Source: Verrucomicrobiales bacterium | Lineage (GTDB): Bacteria > Verrucomicrobiota > Verrucomicrobiia > Verrucomicrobiales > Akkermansiaceae | Length of the DNA stretch: 22,803 nucleotides | NCBI GenBank assembly: GCA_002729295.1 | Contig: PBTU01000009.1 | Span: 25,803-48,605 of the forward strand | Direction of reading: 5' to 3' | Shown: piece by piece, positions 1-6,447 of the stretch | How the letters are laid out: every line of letters begins with the position of its first letter | How positions within the stretch are numbered: the stretch's first letter is position 1 | The notes under the pieces: generated by a model | The model's input: the letters and a program-made list of their open reading frames with translations, nothing else | Told to the model about the DNA's origin: nothing | Database searches by the model: none | Program-made: the position numbers and the translations under genes

Positions 1-172
1 CCAGCTTCCAATCGAGGAGGTATTCGACCACGCCCTTGGAATTCGGCCCCCGGTCCACGTAATCACCCAACATGACCACGGTGTCCCCCTTTTTAGGTTT
101 CACCCAATCTACAAGTTGTTTCAACGATGATAAACAACCATGCACATCACCTATGGCCAATATCCTCCCCAC
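1..172 (-). CDS. Metallophosphoesterase, PPP (serine/threonine phosphatase-like) family, partial
   Basis: Only the N-terminal 57 codons lie in the window; the gene continues past position 1. The translation shows the two hallmark blocks of PPP-type calcineurin-like phosphoesterases: GDVHG near residue 8 and GDYVDRGPNS near residue 36. Their Asp, His and Asn residues bind the dinuclear metal centre. Homologues are cytoplasmic protein phosphatases or diadenosine-tetraphosphate hydrolase-like enzymes (family knowledge); the substrate cannot be told from this piece. The start is taken as GTG at 172, because an in-frame TAG lies five codons upstream and an AGGA sequence lies about ten bases before it. 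It is the last gene of a minus-strand run and starts 41 bases after the YdjM-like gene stops. Confidence 0.85.
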   Translation of the reverse strand, partial: MGRILAIGDVHGCLSSLKQLVDWVKPKKGDTVVMLGDYVDRGPNSKGVVEYLLDWKL

Positions 173-213
173 AGCGAGCCATTCCTAGGTCATCTATTTA
201 CCCATTGCCAATC

Positions 214-1380
214 TCAAAACGGCTTCATTTCCTCCCAACGGCGCTGATTCCCCCAGAGACGCTCTAGAACCAAGCCCAGGGCCCCCTTGTAATCCATCCT
301 GCCGGGGCGATAGGAAGGCGCAACCATCTTGCCCTCATCGTCGTAGCTGAGATGCCACTGGAAGACCGGCATCTGGTAATCGTGGCTCGGATCTCGTCGC
401 TCGGAGAAGCGCATATCGACCAGAATGACCTTCCCATCCGGCCCCCGTCGAGCAAGCCAATGGTCCCTCGCAAACCACTTCAATGCCCCGAATAATTCCT
501 GTCCCTCGAAGGCTTCCGCGAGCTCGTGTCTCTTCTCGTAATAATCATACGTCCCGGGCTCCCGGTCAAAAGGTGACCAATAAGTCACCCAGTATCCCTT
601 TTCAGTCTCAACCAAGGCCCGCCACAAAATCACGTTCGCGAAGGTCGGTGAAACCGACACGATGTTCGCGCCGGGAATCTCTTCCTCTATTCGGCTGCTT
701 ACCTGGCTGTAGGCCCAACCTTTCATCACAAAACTGAAGACCACATAGAGACAGCTCAACGAAATCCCGATCTTCGCCATTCGTTGGCTCGTCGGTTCGA
801 TTTCAGGTTTCTGTTCCACCAGTTCCTCCATCTCGGGTGACAACCCGATCTCATCGGATTCAGAAAAATCCGCCCGCGCCTTGGACCACTTTCTTCCCCA
901 GATGATTCTTTTTGGAAAATACACCAAGCCTTTGATCGGACGAATCATCAGACAGAACAACAATGGCAGGGTGAAAAAGAGATCGATGATCGCCATATTG
1001 TTAAGAGAAACCCGGCGATCCGAAAAGGGTTCGTAGATCTGCGTGCCATAAGTCGTGAAGACATCGATCAAGACATGGGTGCTCCAAACGAGAAACACAA
1101 ACCACCCGGCCCGCCTTGCGGAAACTCCTTTCTTGCGATGCAGCCGCTCCAGCGGTTTCGCAAAAGAAAAACTCGCCACAATCATGACGAGCAACGAATG
1201 GGAAATCCCGCGATGCCATTTCAATCTCTCGACCTCATCCAACCACGGATAGGCAATAATATCGAGATCCGGCAGCGTCCCGAAAAACAGCCCCCAGACC
1301 ATCCCCTTCCAGCCCAGTTTACGACCAAGAACAAGCTCGCCAACGACGCCACCCAAGGCGGCTTGTGTAATGGAATCCAC
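214..1380 (-). CDS. YdjM-like membrane-bound metal-dependent hydrolase family protein
   Basis: The 388-residue product opens with the typical start of the YdjM/LexA-regulated membrane family (PF04307): MDSITQAALGG. Family histidine and aspartate motifs follow: PDLD at 37-40, HRGISHS at 56-62 and THVLID at 101-106, between hydrophobic segments around 25-35, 62-72, 92-107 and 130-150. Another hydrophobic segment lies near 205-220, and the C-terminal part of about 165 residues is soluble-looking. Members are called inner-membrane metal-dependent hydrolases, but no substrate is established. The start is GTG at 1380, chosen because the conserved MDSITQ motif begins there; no strong Shine-Dalgarno is visible. 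The gene sits 41 bases downstream of the TauE gene and 41 bases upstream of the phosphoesterase, so co-transcription is likely (inference). Confidence 0.85.
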   Translation of the reverse strand: MDSITQAALGGVVGELVLGRKLGWKGMVWGLFFGTLPDLDIIAYPWLDEVERLKWHRGISHSLLVMIVASFSFAKPLERLHRKKGVSARRAGWFVFLVWSTHVLIDVFTTYGTQIYEPFSDRRVSLNNMAIIDLFFTLPLLFCLMIRPIKGLVYFPKRIIWGRKWSKARADFSESDEIGLSPEMEELVEQKPEIEPTSQRMAKIGISLSCLYVVFSFVMKGWAYSQVSSRIEEEIPGANIVSVSPTFANVILWRALVETEKGYWVTYWSPFDREPGTYDYYEKRHELAEAFEGQELFGALKWFARDHWLARRGPDGKVILVDMRFSERRDPSHDYQMPVFQWHLSYDDEGKMVAPSYRPGRMDYKGALGLVLERLWGNQRRWEEMKPF

Positions 1381-1421
1381 GGCGGGAAAATAGGGCAGGT
1401 TTCCGATTTGTCAGCCCTCGA

Positions 1422-1790
1422 TCACTTCATGATGAGCATTCTCGCACCCACCACGATCATGAGCACTCCAAAGATCTTCGTCAGCTGTTGATTACTCAGG
1501 CTCCTCATCAGATCCGAACCATACCAAGCCGCCACGACCGCACCCAAAGCGGTAATCCCAACGATCTTCCAGTCGATTAAATTAGATTTGGAGGTGACAT
1601 TATTCGCCGTCGCCGAAAGTCCGGACACTACCACGACAGCCAGCGAAGTCGCCACCGCGGTCTTTTGAGTCATCCCCAATATCAACACGAAAGCAGGCAC
1701 CATGATGATGCCTCCGCCCACGCCACACAGAGCCCCGGCTAGGCCCGCAACCACTCCGACCAAGAGACACGTCAGCAATAATTTTCCCAT
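1422..1790 (-). CDS. TauE/SafE family permease, half-size
   Basis: This 122-residue, strongly hydrophobic protein carries the signature of the TauE/SafE (UPF0721) anion exporters: an N-terminal helix followed by GVGGGIIMVPAF around residues 23-34, then TAVATSLAVVVVSG. About four membrane segments are visible. Usual TauE proteins have about 250 residues and contain this module twice, so this one would have to work as a dimer (inference). Family members move sulfite, sulfoacetate or similar organosulfur anions, which would suit a neighbourhood with two sulfatases, but the substrate is not shown here. A perfect palindrome, GAAGATCTTC at 1791-1800, directly abuts the start codon and may influence translation. 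The spacing of about 41 bases to both neighbours suggests an operon. Confidence 0.85.
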   Translation of the reverse strand: MGKLLLTCLLVGVVAGLAGALCGVGGGIIMVPAFVLILGMTQKTAVATSLAVVVVSGLSATANNVTSKSNLIDWKIVGITALGAVVAAWYGSDLMRSLSNQQLTKIFGVLMIVVGARMLIMK

Positions 1791-1832
1791 GAAGATCTTC
1801 TAGCCGATCCCACCGGGCTCGGCAAACCCGTA

Positions 1833-2015
1833 TTACTTCAAGGTCTTGATCCACTCGACGAGCGCCTTCTGCTCCGCCACGGAAAGATTAAGCGCAGGCA
1901 TCGCGGGCGGATAGCCCTCCGGGGTCTCGGCCAACGGAGTGGCGATGGAAGGAAGAAAGTAATCATGGTCCACCGTAAAACGCCATCGCGGAGATCTACA
2001 ACTCCACCTCATCAC
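1833..2015 (-). pseudogene. C-terminal remnant of a c-type cytochrome-like protein
   Basis: The last 30 or so residues (YPPAMPALNLSVAEQKALVEW and then IKTLK) match the C-terminal helix of small cytochrome c domains, such as those on cytochrome oxidase subunit II, including the methionine in the MPAL segment that could be an axial ligand. No CxxCH haem site occurs upstream in any minus-strand frame as far as 2243. The first ten to fifteen residues look like out-of-frame translation of the preceding small ORF. The coherent part begins around 1980. I read this as a gene that has lost its haem-binding half by deletion plus frameshift. A genuine 60-residue protein is less likely. It lies 42 bases upstream of the TauE gene. 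Confidence 0.45.
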
Positions 2016-2166
2016 GCGGATATACGTTTTCCAATTTCACGAGCGGATGCAAGCGATCCGCAGCCACCCCGGCACCGAGCTTGAGACTGAATTTCTTTTT
2101 CCTCTTCGGCTTGGCCTGAGCCATCACGAGGGCTGGAAAGAGGATGAGCGTGAAAAGTAGCTTCAT
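1996..2166 (-). CDS. Small secreted basic protein, possibly the broken N-terminus of the adjacent cytochrome gene
   Basis: This 56-residue ORF starts with a convincing Sec signal peptide (MKLLFTLILFPALVMAQA). A very basic stretch, KPKRKKKFSLK, follows, then a short tail ending YPRDEVEL before a TAG. I do not recognise the mature part. The next ORF, in another frame, starts within its last codons and carries a cytochrome-c-like C-terminus, so both may descend from one exported protein that is now split. No clear Shine-Dalgarno precedes the ATG at 2166; an in-frame ATG at 2187 would add seven residues and spoil the signal peptide. It is divergent from the esterase gene at 2244. Confidence 0.45.
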   Translation of the reverse strand: MKLLFTLILFPALVMAQAKPKRKKKFSLKLGAGVAADRLHPLVKLENVYPRDEVEL

Positions 2167-2195
2167 AAAATGATTTAGAGCGAGCAATCCAGATT

Positions 2196-2213
2196 GCCAA
2201 TTTATTGATTGGC
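2196..2213. promoter_or_regulatory. 18-bp palindrome in a divergent promoter region (operator candidate)
   Basis: GCCAAT and ATTGGC form perfect 6-base arms around a 6-base spacer in the 77-base gap between the minus-strand small secreted ORF and the plus-strand SASA esterase. The position, about 30 bases from both starts, and the symmetry fit a dimeric repressor or activator site. The binding protein is unknown. Confidence 0.4.
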
Positions 2214-2243
2214 TTCAATCTTTAAGAGTCCACGATCGCGGGG

Positions 2244-3440
2244 ATGAAACCGCTTTTTCTTTCGCTCATTCTTTGTACCTCCACCGCCTGCGCCAAACCG
2301 CTCAAAGTCTTCATTCTTGCCGGACAATCCAACATGGAAGGTCACGCCAAGATCTCTTCCTTCGATCACATCGGAATGGATCCCAAGACTGCGCCCATGC
2401 TCAAGGAGATGCGCGACAAAGACGGCAACCCTCGCGTTCTCGATAATGTTCGCGTCTCCTACCTCACCGGCGGAAAAGTAAATGGCGTCGGCACCGGTCC
2501 ACTCACGGCAGGGTTCGGATCACGAAAAGACCCAACCCAAAACGGCGAAAAAATCGGGCCCGAATTCACCTTCGGTATCTACATGGAAAAGCTCCTCAGC
2601 GAACCCATCCTCATCATCAAGACCGCCTGGGGTGGCAAGTCCATCAACACCAACTTCCGTCCTCCCAGCGCCGGGCCCTACGTATTCAACGACAAACAAA
2701 TCGAAAATTATAAGAAACAAAACAAGGACGTGAAAGCCGAGCTTGCAGCACGGAACGAAGCAGTCGGTGTTTACTACAAATACATGATGGACCACGTCAA
2801 AAAGACCCTGGCCGATCCCGGCAAAGTGCATCCCGCCTACAATGCCAAGGACGGCTATGAGCTCGCGGGCTTCGTCTGGCTCCAGGGATGGAACGACATG
2901 GTCGATTCCGGCACCTACCCCAACCGCAGCCAGCCCGGTGGATACGATAAATACAGCGAAGTCCTCGCCCACTTCATCCGCGACGTCCGCAAGGATCTTA
3001 CCGCACCCAAAATGCCCTTTGTTATCGGCGTGATGGGAGCCGGAGGGCCCACCAAAGATTACGGCAAGAACCAGCAACGCTACAAATCAACGCACGATGG
3101 ATTCCGCCAAGCCATGGCTGCTCCGGCCTCCATGCCTGAGTTCAAAGACAATGTCATCGCGGTCCTCACCGAGAACAGCTGGGACCCCGAACTCGATGCC
3201 GCCGCCGAAAAGAGAAACCTCATCAACAATAAGAAAAAGGAACTCCAGAAGGGGCAACTTTCCAAAAAGGAGCAAGCCGCAGAGCTTGAAAAGTTCACCG
3301 CAGAAACTCTCACCGAGCGCGACGAAAAACTCCTCACAGGCATCACCAACGCCGACTACCACTACAAAGGATCCGCCAAAATCCTCGGCCAAATCGGCAA
3401 AGCTTTCGCCGAAGCCAACCACCAACTCCTAAAAAAGTAG
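2244..3440 (+). CDS. Exported SASA-type carbohydrate acetylesterase (sialate O-acetylesterase domain, PF03629)
   Basis: The 398-residue product begins with a signal peptide (about residues 1-17) and then carries the nucleophile block FILAGQSNMEGHA, with the probable catalytic serine at 29. The family block VWLQGWNDM follows near residue 213, and an Asp/His pair lies near the C-terminus in DYHYKGS (371-377). This places it in the SASA/DUF303 branch of SGNH-fold esterases, which remove O-acetyl groups from sugars (carbohydrate esterase family 6 and relatives). It would act outside the cytoplasm. An insert rich in Lys and Glu around 320-355 looks coiled and is not a core part of the fold. The neighbouring SGNH-DUF1080 gene is convergent, with a hairpin between the two stops. 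The substrate is not determinable from sequence. Confidence 0.88.
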   Translation: MKPLFLSLILCTSTACAKPLKVFILAGQSNMEGHAKISSFDHIGMDPKTAPMLKEMRDKDGNPRVLDNVRVSYLTGGKVNGVGTGPLTAGFGSRKDPTQNGEKIGPEFTFGIYMEKLLSEPILIIKTAWGGKSINTNFRPPSAGPYVFNDKQIENYKKQNKDVKAELAARNEAVGVYYKYMMDHVKKTLADPGKVHPAYNAKDGYELAGFVWLQGWNDMVDSGTYPNRSQPGGYDKYSEVLAHFIRDVRKDLTAPKMPFVIGVMGAGGPTKDYGKNQQRYKSTHDGFRQAMAAPASMPEFKDNVIAVLTENSWDPELDAAAEKRNLINNKKKELQKGQLSKKEQAAELEKFTAETLTERDEKLLTGITNADYHYKGSAKILGQIGKAFAEANHQLLKK

Positions 3441-3441
3441 C

Positions 3442-3458
3442 CAAAAGCTTTGCTTTTG
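3442..3458. terminator. Hairpin between convergent genes, likely bidirectional terminator
   Basis: CAAAAGC and GCTTTTG pair perfectly over 7 bases around a TTT loop, in the 28-base gap between the two convergent esterase genes. Read on the minus strand, the hairpin is followed by a run of six T residues after a few bases, as expected for an intrinsic terminator of the SGNH-DUF1080 transcript. The stem is AT-rich, so termination strength is uncertain. Confidence 0.5.
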
Positions 3459-3468
3459 ATGCGAAGCC

Positions 3469-4737
3469 CTAGTTTTTCTTCAACCGAATCCGGCGGTATT
3501 CCATCTGCCCGCGGTCGCCCTCGAGCCCAATCGGTCCGCTCGGTGGCAGCTTGAATTCCGCTTCGAGGACTTCGCCATTGCAGGTACATTGCGCCACCCG
3601 GCCTTTAACTTCAACGACGATTTCATTCCAATCACCTGCTTTGTATTTCTTTAACTCCTTATACGGACCAGCTACCAAATAGTCGCGGCATTGTAGCTGT
3701 GGCTTCCGAATAAAGACACCGCTATCCGCCCCGGCATTGGCACGAAATTCCAGCCTCAGAGTAAAGTCGCCTCCAAATTCCTGATGCGTCCAAAGCCGCG
3801 TAAAGGCCCGACCTTCCGGTGGAGTGGTCACGATCAAGCGACCATGCTTCGCGAGGTAGCGATGCTCCTTACTGTCGATCTTCCCATCAAAGTTATCCGT
3901 CTTTTTCAGCGTTTTTTTCTGCCGATATCCCCAGCCGGTGAGATCCTTGCCATTGAATAACATCTCATATCCCGGCTCGGGTTTGAAGTCATCGACGGGA
4001 ACTTTTACCAAGTCAAGCGTCTCCAATACCGGACGCAAAGTATTCCCCCACATTTGATAACCGACTTTATTCGGGTGAAGAAGATCGTTGAACTCGGCCT
4101 CACGGGCATTCCCCTTTTCATTCCCAAACATCGCCCAGGTATTGATCACCGTGATCTGCCGGTCCCCCTTCACCGCCGACCCGTAAAGCTTATTGATCTC
4201 CTTGATCTTCTCCGCCGGTCGCTTCTTTGATTCGTGACTCGGGAAGACATTACACAAGACAATTGGCATCTCACTATCCGCCGCCTTTAGCTCCGCAATG
4301 ATCAACTTGAGATTTCCCGCGATTACCGCCGGCTCGGCGCCTTCCTCCAGATCATTCGTTCCCATCAACATCACCACGCCCGATGGCTTGAGCGATAGGA
4401 CATCTTCCTTGAGACGAAGCAAAATCCCACGCGTGGTGTCTCCGCTGATCCCCCGGTTGGCCACTTTGGCATCGAAAGCGCCGCCGATATTATCGCCCCA
4501 ACCCTGCGTGATTGAATCGCCAACAAACACCAAAGCTCCCTGCTTTACATCCACCTCCCTGGCCCAAGCGCTGCGCTTCCTTATCCACAATTTTTGAAAC
4601 CAATCATATCGCCTGATCGGACCCGCTCCCGGCAGCCCCTCGTCGGTTTGAGGGATATCGAAGGATCCCGCATCCTGGGCCTGAAGCGAAGTGAGTAATA
4701 GTAGGCAAAGTGCCTGAGGGAGAAAAAATCGTCTCAT
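3469..4737 (-). CDS. Exported SGNH/GDSL esterase fused to a DUF1080 (3-keto-disaccharide hydrolase-like) domain
   Basis: This 422-residue protein has two domains after a signal peptide of about 20 residues. Residues 65-245 form an SGNH hydrolase: block I VFVGDSITQGW with catalytic Ser75, block II NRGISGD, block III GTND with Asn128, and block V DLLHP with Asp218 and His221. It resembles platelet-activating-factor acetylhydrolase-like esterases. Residues 256-420 form a DUF1080 domain (PF06439), starting YEMLFNGKDLTGWG, with a concanavalin-like fold; relatives are annotated as 3-keto-disaccharide hydrolases. The fusion suggests that deacylation and sugar binding or hydrolysis occur on one molecule (inference). 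The start at 4737 is supported by the signal peptide. It is separated by 177 bases from the upstream isomerase-like gene on the same strand. Confidence 0.88.
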   Translation of the reverse strand: MRRFFLPQALCLLLLTSLQAQDAGSFDIPQTDEGLPGAGPIRRYDWFQKLWIRKRSAWAREVDVKQGALVFVGDSITQGWGDNIGGAFDAKVANRGISGDTTRGILLRLKEDVLSLKPSGVVMLMGTNDLEEGAEPAVIAGNLKLIIAELKAADSEMPIVLCNVFPSHESKKRPAEKIKEINKLYGSAVKGDRQITVINTWAMFGNEKGNAREAEFNDLLHPNKVGYQMWGNTLRPVLETLDLVKVPVDDFKPEPGYEMLFNGKDLTGWGYRQKKTLKKTDNFDGKIDSKEHRYLAKHGRLIVTTPPEGRAFTRLWTHQEFGGDFTLRLEFRANAGADSGVFIRKPQLQCRDYLVAGPYKELKKYKAGDWNEIVVEVKGRVAQCTCNGEVLEAEFKLPPSGPIGLEGDRGQMEYRRIRLKKN

Positions 4738-4802
4738 CGGCGAGTTTTACTGCGCCCTCTTAAATCTGACGAGAACTGAAATTCATCTCCCGATTTCCTC
4801 CT

Positions 4803-4863
4803 CCGCTAAGGATCGTGGGGTAGCGTCCGAGGCTCAGCGGTTTGCCTCCGGGGGAAGGCAAAC
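4803..4863. repeat. Structured intergenic element with nested inverted repeats
   Basis: The 177-base gap between two minus-strand genes holds a compact set of inverted repeats. GTTTGCCT (4840-4847) pairs perfectly with AGGCAAAC (4856-4863) around a G-rich loop. CCGCT (4803-4807) pairs with AGCGG (4836-4840). The segment is more GC-rich than the flanking gap. It could be a terminator for the isomerase transcript, an RNA-level element in the leader of the SGNH gene, or a dispersed REP-like repeat. Nothing in the window duplicates it. Confidence 0.4.
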
Positions 4864-4914
4864 TATGAAACCATGAGCGTGGGCTTTCAAATGCCCTGGT
4901 CCTTTATTTTACCT

Positions 4915-5790
4915 CTACAGGCCCTTCAGATATGCGGCACTCTCCTTAATGCTCGCAAGCGGATTGGGTGAGTGATCCTGCTCCACGTGGCAATGCGCCA
5001 CTCCGGCAGCCTTACCGGCCTCAATGATGGGCTCCATCGGAATCATGCCATTGCCCAGTTCCTTGAAGGCCTCCTTCGGCATCCCTCCGTAAATCGGAAG
5101 CTTCAACCCCGCCTTGAGATCCTTCAGATGCAATTGGGAAACCCGCCCGCTCAATTTCTTAATCAAACCGACCGGATCCACACCCCCCGCCTTCACCCAG
5201 AAGACATCGAGCTCAAACTTCATCTCCGGAGCAAATTCCTTGATGAACACCTCAAAGCCATTCGAACCACCCATCGGCTGATATTCGAACGAATGATTGT
5301 GATAGGCCAACTGAATCCCGGCCTTCTTCGCGATCACGGCGGCCTTATTCAAATTCCCTGCAACCCGCTTATAGCCATCGAGGTTCTTGCGGTCCTTGCC
5401 ATGGAGGTAAGGTATTACGAGATGGGTCAGTTTAATCTTATTGGCCTTCTCGACGATCTTCTTGAAATCAGAGAAGCCCTCGTCCGAAGGATTCACGGCG
5501 GTCTCCCATTCGAAGTGAGTCGAATTCATCGCCAGTCCATGATCCTGCGAGGCCTTGATCATGTCATCGCAATTCGGAAAGCCATACATTTCGCCCTGCT
5601 TGTAACCCGCCTCGGCAATCGCCTTGATCGTGCCAGCGGTGTTCTTCTTCATGGCATCGCGCATGGTATAAAGCTGAATCCCGATGTTCGCGCGGTATTT
5701 ATTATCCGCGGCGAGTGCGCTGAGGGTGTTGGCAGTTCCCGCAAAAATAGAAGTAGCGGCCGAGGTCCTGAGAAATGAGCGTCGATTCAT
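4915..5790 (-). CDS. Tat-exported sugar phosphate isomerase/epimerase-like TIM-barrel protein
   Basis: The 291-residue product starts with a twin-arginine signal (MNRRSFLRTSAA, cleavage likely after LSALA near residue 27), followed by an AP-endonuclease-2/xylose-isomerase-like barrel (PF01261). Conserved metal-site features are visible: HFEWE, YHNHSFEY, FELDVFW, LHLKD and HVEQD near the end. Tat export implies folding with metal in the cytoplasm and action in the periplasm. Such secreted proteins are abundant in Verrucomicrobiota and Planctomycetota. They are commonly linked to sugar or 3-keto-sugar metabolism next to DUF1080 proteins, as here, but the reaction is not known for this one. The NTF2-like gene lies 63 bases upstream on the same strand, so the two may be co-transcribed. 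Confidence 0.85.
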   Translation of the reverse strand: MNRRSFLRTSAATSIFAGTANTLSALAADNKYRANIGIQLYTMRDAMKKNTAGTIKAIAEAGYKQGEMYGFPNCDDMIKASQDHGLAMNSTHFEWETAVNPSDEGFSDFKKIVEKANKIKLTHLVIPYLHGKDRKNLDGYKRVAGNLNKAAVIAKKAGIQLAYHNHSFEYQPMGGSNGFEVFIKEFAPEMKFELDVFWVKAGGVDPVGLIKKLSGRVSQLHLKDLKAGLKLPIYGGMPKEAFKELGNGMIPMEPIIEAGKAAGVAHCHVEQDHSPNPLASIKESAAYLKGL

Positions 5791-5853
5791 GAAAAGAAAG
5801 CAAACACAGGCCGCTGCCTCCTACCATTCAAAAGACAGACAAAGATCTCCGGC

Positions 5854-6327
5854 CTATTTCTTTAAGCGCTCCCACTCCTCCTTAGTCCCGCTGCTCTTCT
5901 GATTTTCCATCAGAATGAGCCAGCGACCCTTCTTTACCAACAAAGCTTCGAGGTGAATGTATTCCGTCTTCGCCACGCCTTTCTCATCGACGTGTTGATA
6001 GCGAAACATCCCAATTTCATGCGCCGTCTTGGGATCGCCCCATCTTTTCGAAAAACGAAAATCCACCGCCGCCTCCACCTTCCCGGCCTTCGTCGCATCG
6101 ATCCCCGGCTTCCAGATCTCAAGCGCCTTCGCCAAAAGGTAACTCGTCTTTTTCTTCCCTGAAATCAAGACCCCGTCCGGATGACAAGTCGCTTTATATC
6201 CCTCAAAATCCCCCGCTTTCACCGCCCGCGAAACCTCCGCCCAATAGGTGTTCAACTCCTCAATCCGCTCGTCGGCGGATGCGACAGGAAGCAATAAAAT
6301 TAAACGAAGCATCAATCGACTCACCAT
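5854..6327 (-). CDS. Secreted NTF2-like (SnoaL/DUF4440-type) protein
   Basis: This 157-residue protein has a short signal peptide (LILLLPVASA, cleaved near residue 18). The rest matches a single NTF2-like cone: ELNTYWAEVSRAVKAGDF at the start, an HPDG turn, a middle strand DFRFSKRW, and a closing WLILMENQKS strand. NTF2-like domains bind small ligands or act as isomerases or hydrolases; nothing here identifies the ligand. Two starts are possible, ATG at 6327 or at 6312; both keep the signal peptide. Upstream are overlapping inverted repeats (6331-6355) and a GAGGTAATG sequence also found before the sulfatase at 17539. It probably leads a transcript with the isomerase-like gene. Confidence 0.7.
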   Translation of the reverse strand: MVSRLMLRLILLLPVASADERIEELNTYWAEVSRAVKAGDFEGYKATCHPDGVLISGKKKTSYLLAKALEIWKPGIDATKAGKVEAAVDFRFSKRWGDPKTAHEIGMFRYQHVDEKGVAKTEYIHLEALLVKKGRWLILMENQKSSGTKEEWERLKK

Positions 6328-6330
6328 AGG

Positions 6331-6355
6331 GAGGTCATTACCTCACCTCAGGTGA
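6331..6355. promoter_or_regulatory. Overlapping inverted repeats upstream of the NTF2-like gene (operator candidate)
   Basis: GAGGT-catt-ACCTC (6331-6344) overlaps a 13-base palindrome, TCACCT-C-AGGTGA (6343-6355). The two can compete as alternative structures in the RNA leader of the minus-strand gene, or act as a DNA operator in the divergent region shared with the DUF1853 gene. The GAGG of the minus-strand ribosome-binding region is part of both repeats, so either fold would hide it. Confidence 0.4.
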
Positions 6356-6382
6356 AAAGTCACGACAATCGACACCGCTTCA

Positions 6383-6410
6383 TTTTCATAAAAACGAATT
6401 AAAATACATT
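6383..6410 (+). promoter_or_regulatory. Possible sigma-70-like promoter for the DUF1853 gene
   Basis: TTTTCA at 6383-6388 and TACATT at 6405-6410 are 16 bases apart inside the most AT-rich part of the 120-base divergent gap, 38 bases before the ATG at 6448. Each box matches four of six consensus bases, so this is only a candidate. Confidence 0.25.
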
Positions 6411-6447
6411 GGCGACAATTCACGAAGATTAGCGGACCCTCTTCCCG

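Noticed and set aside
4972..5778. 268-codon plus-strand frame
   Set aside because: It mirrors the isomerase-like gene almost exactly and is rich in Arg, His, Leu and Ile, typical of the complementary strand of a real gene.
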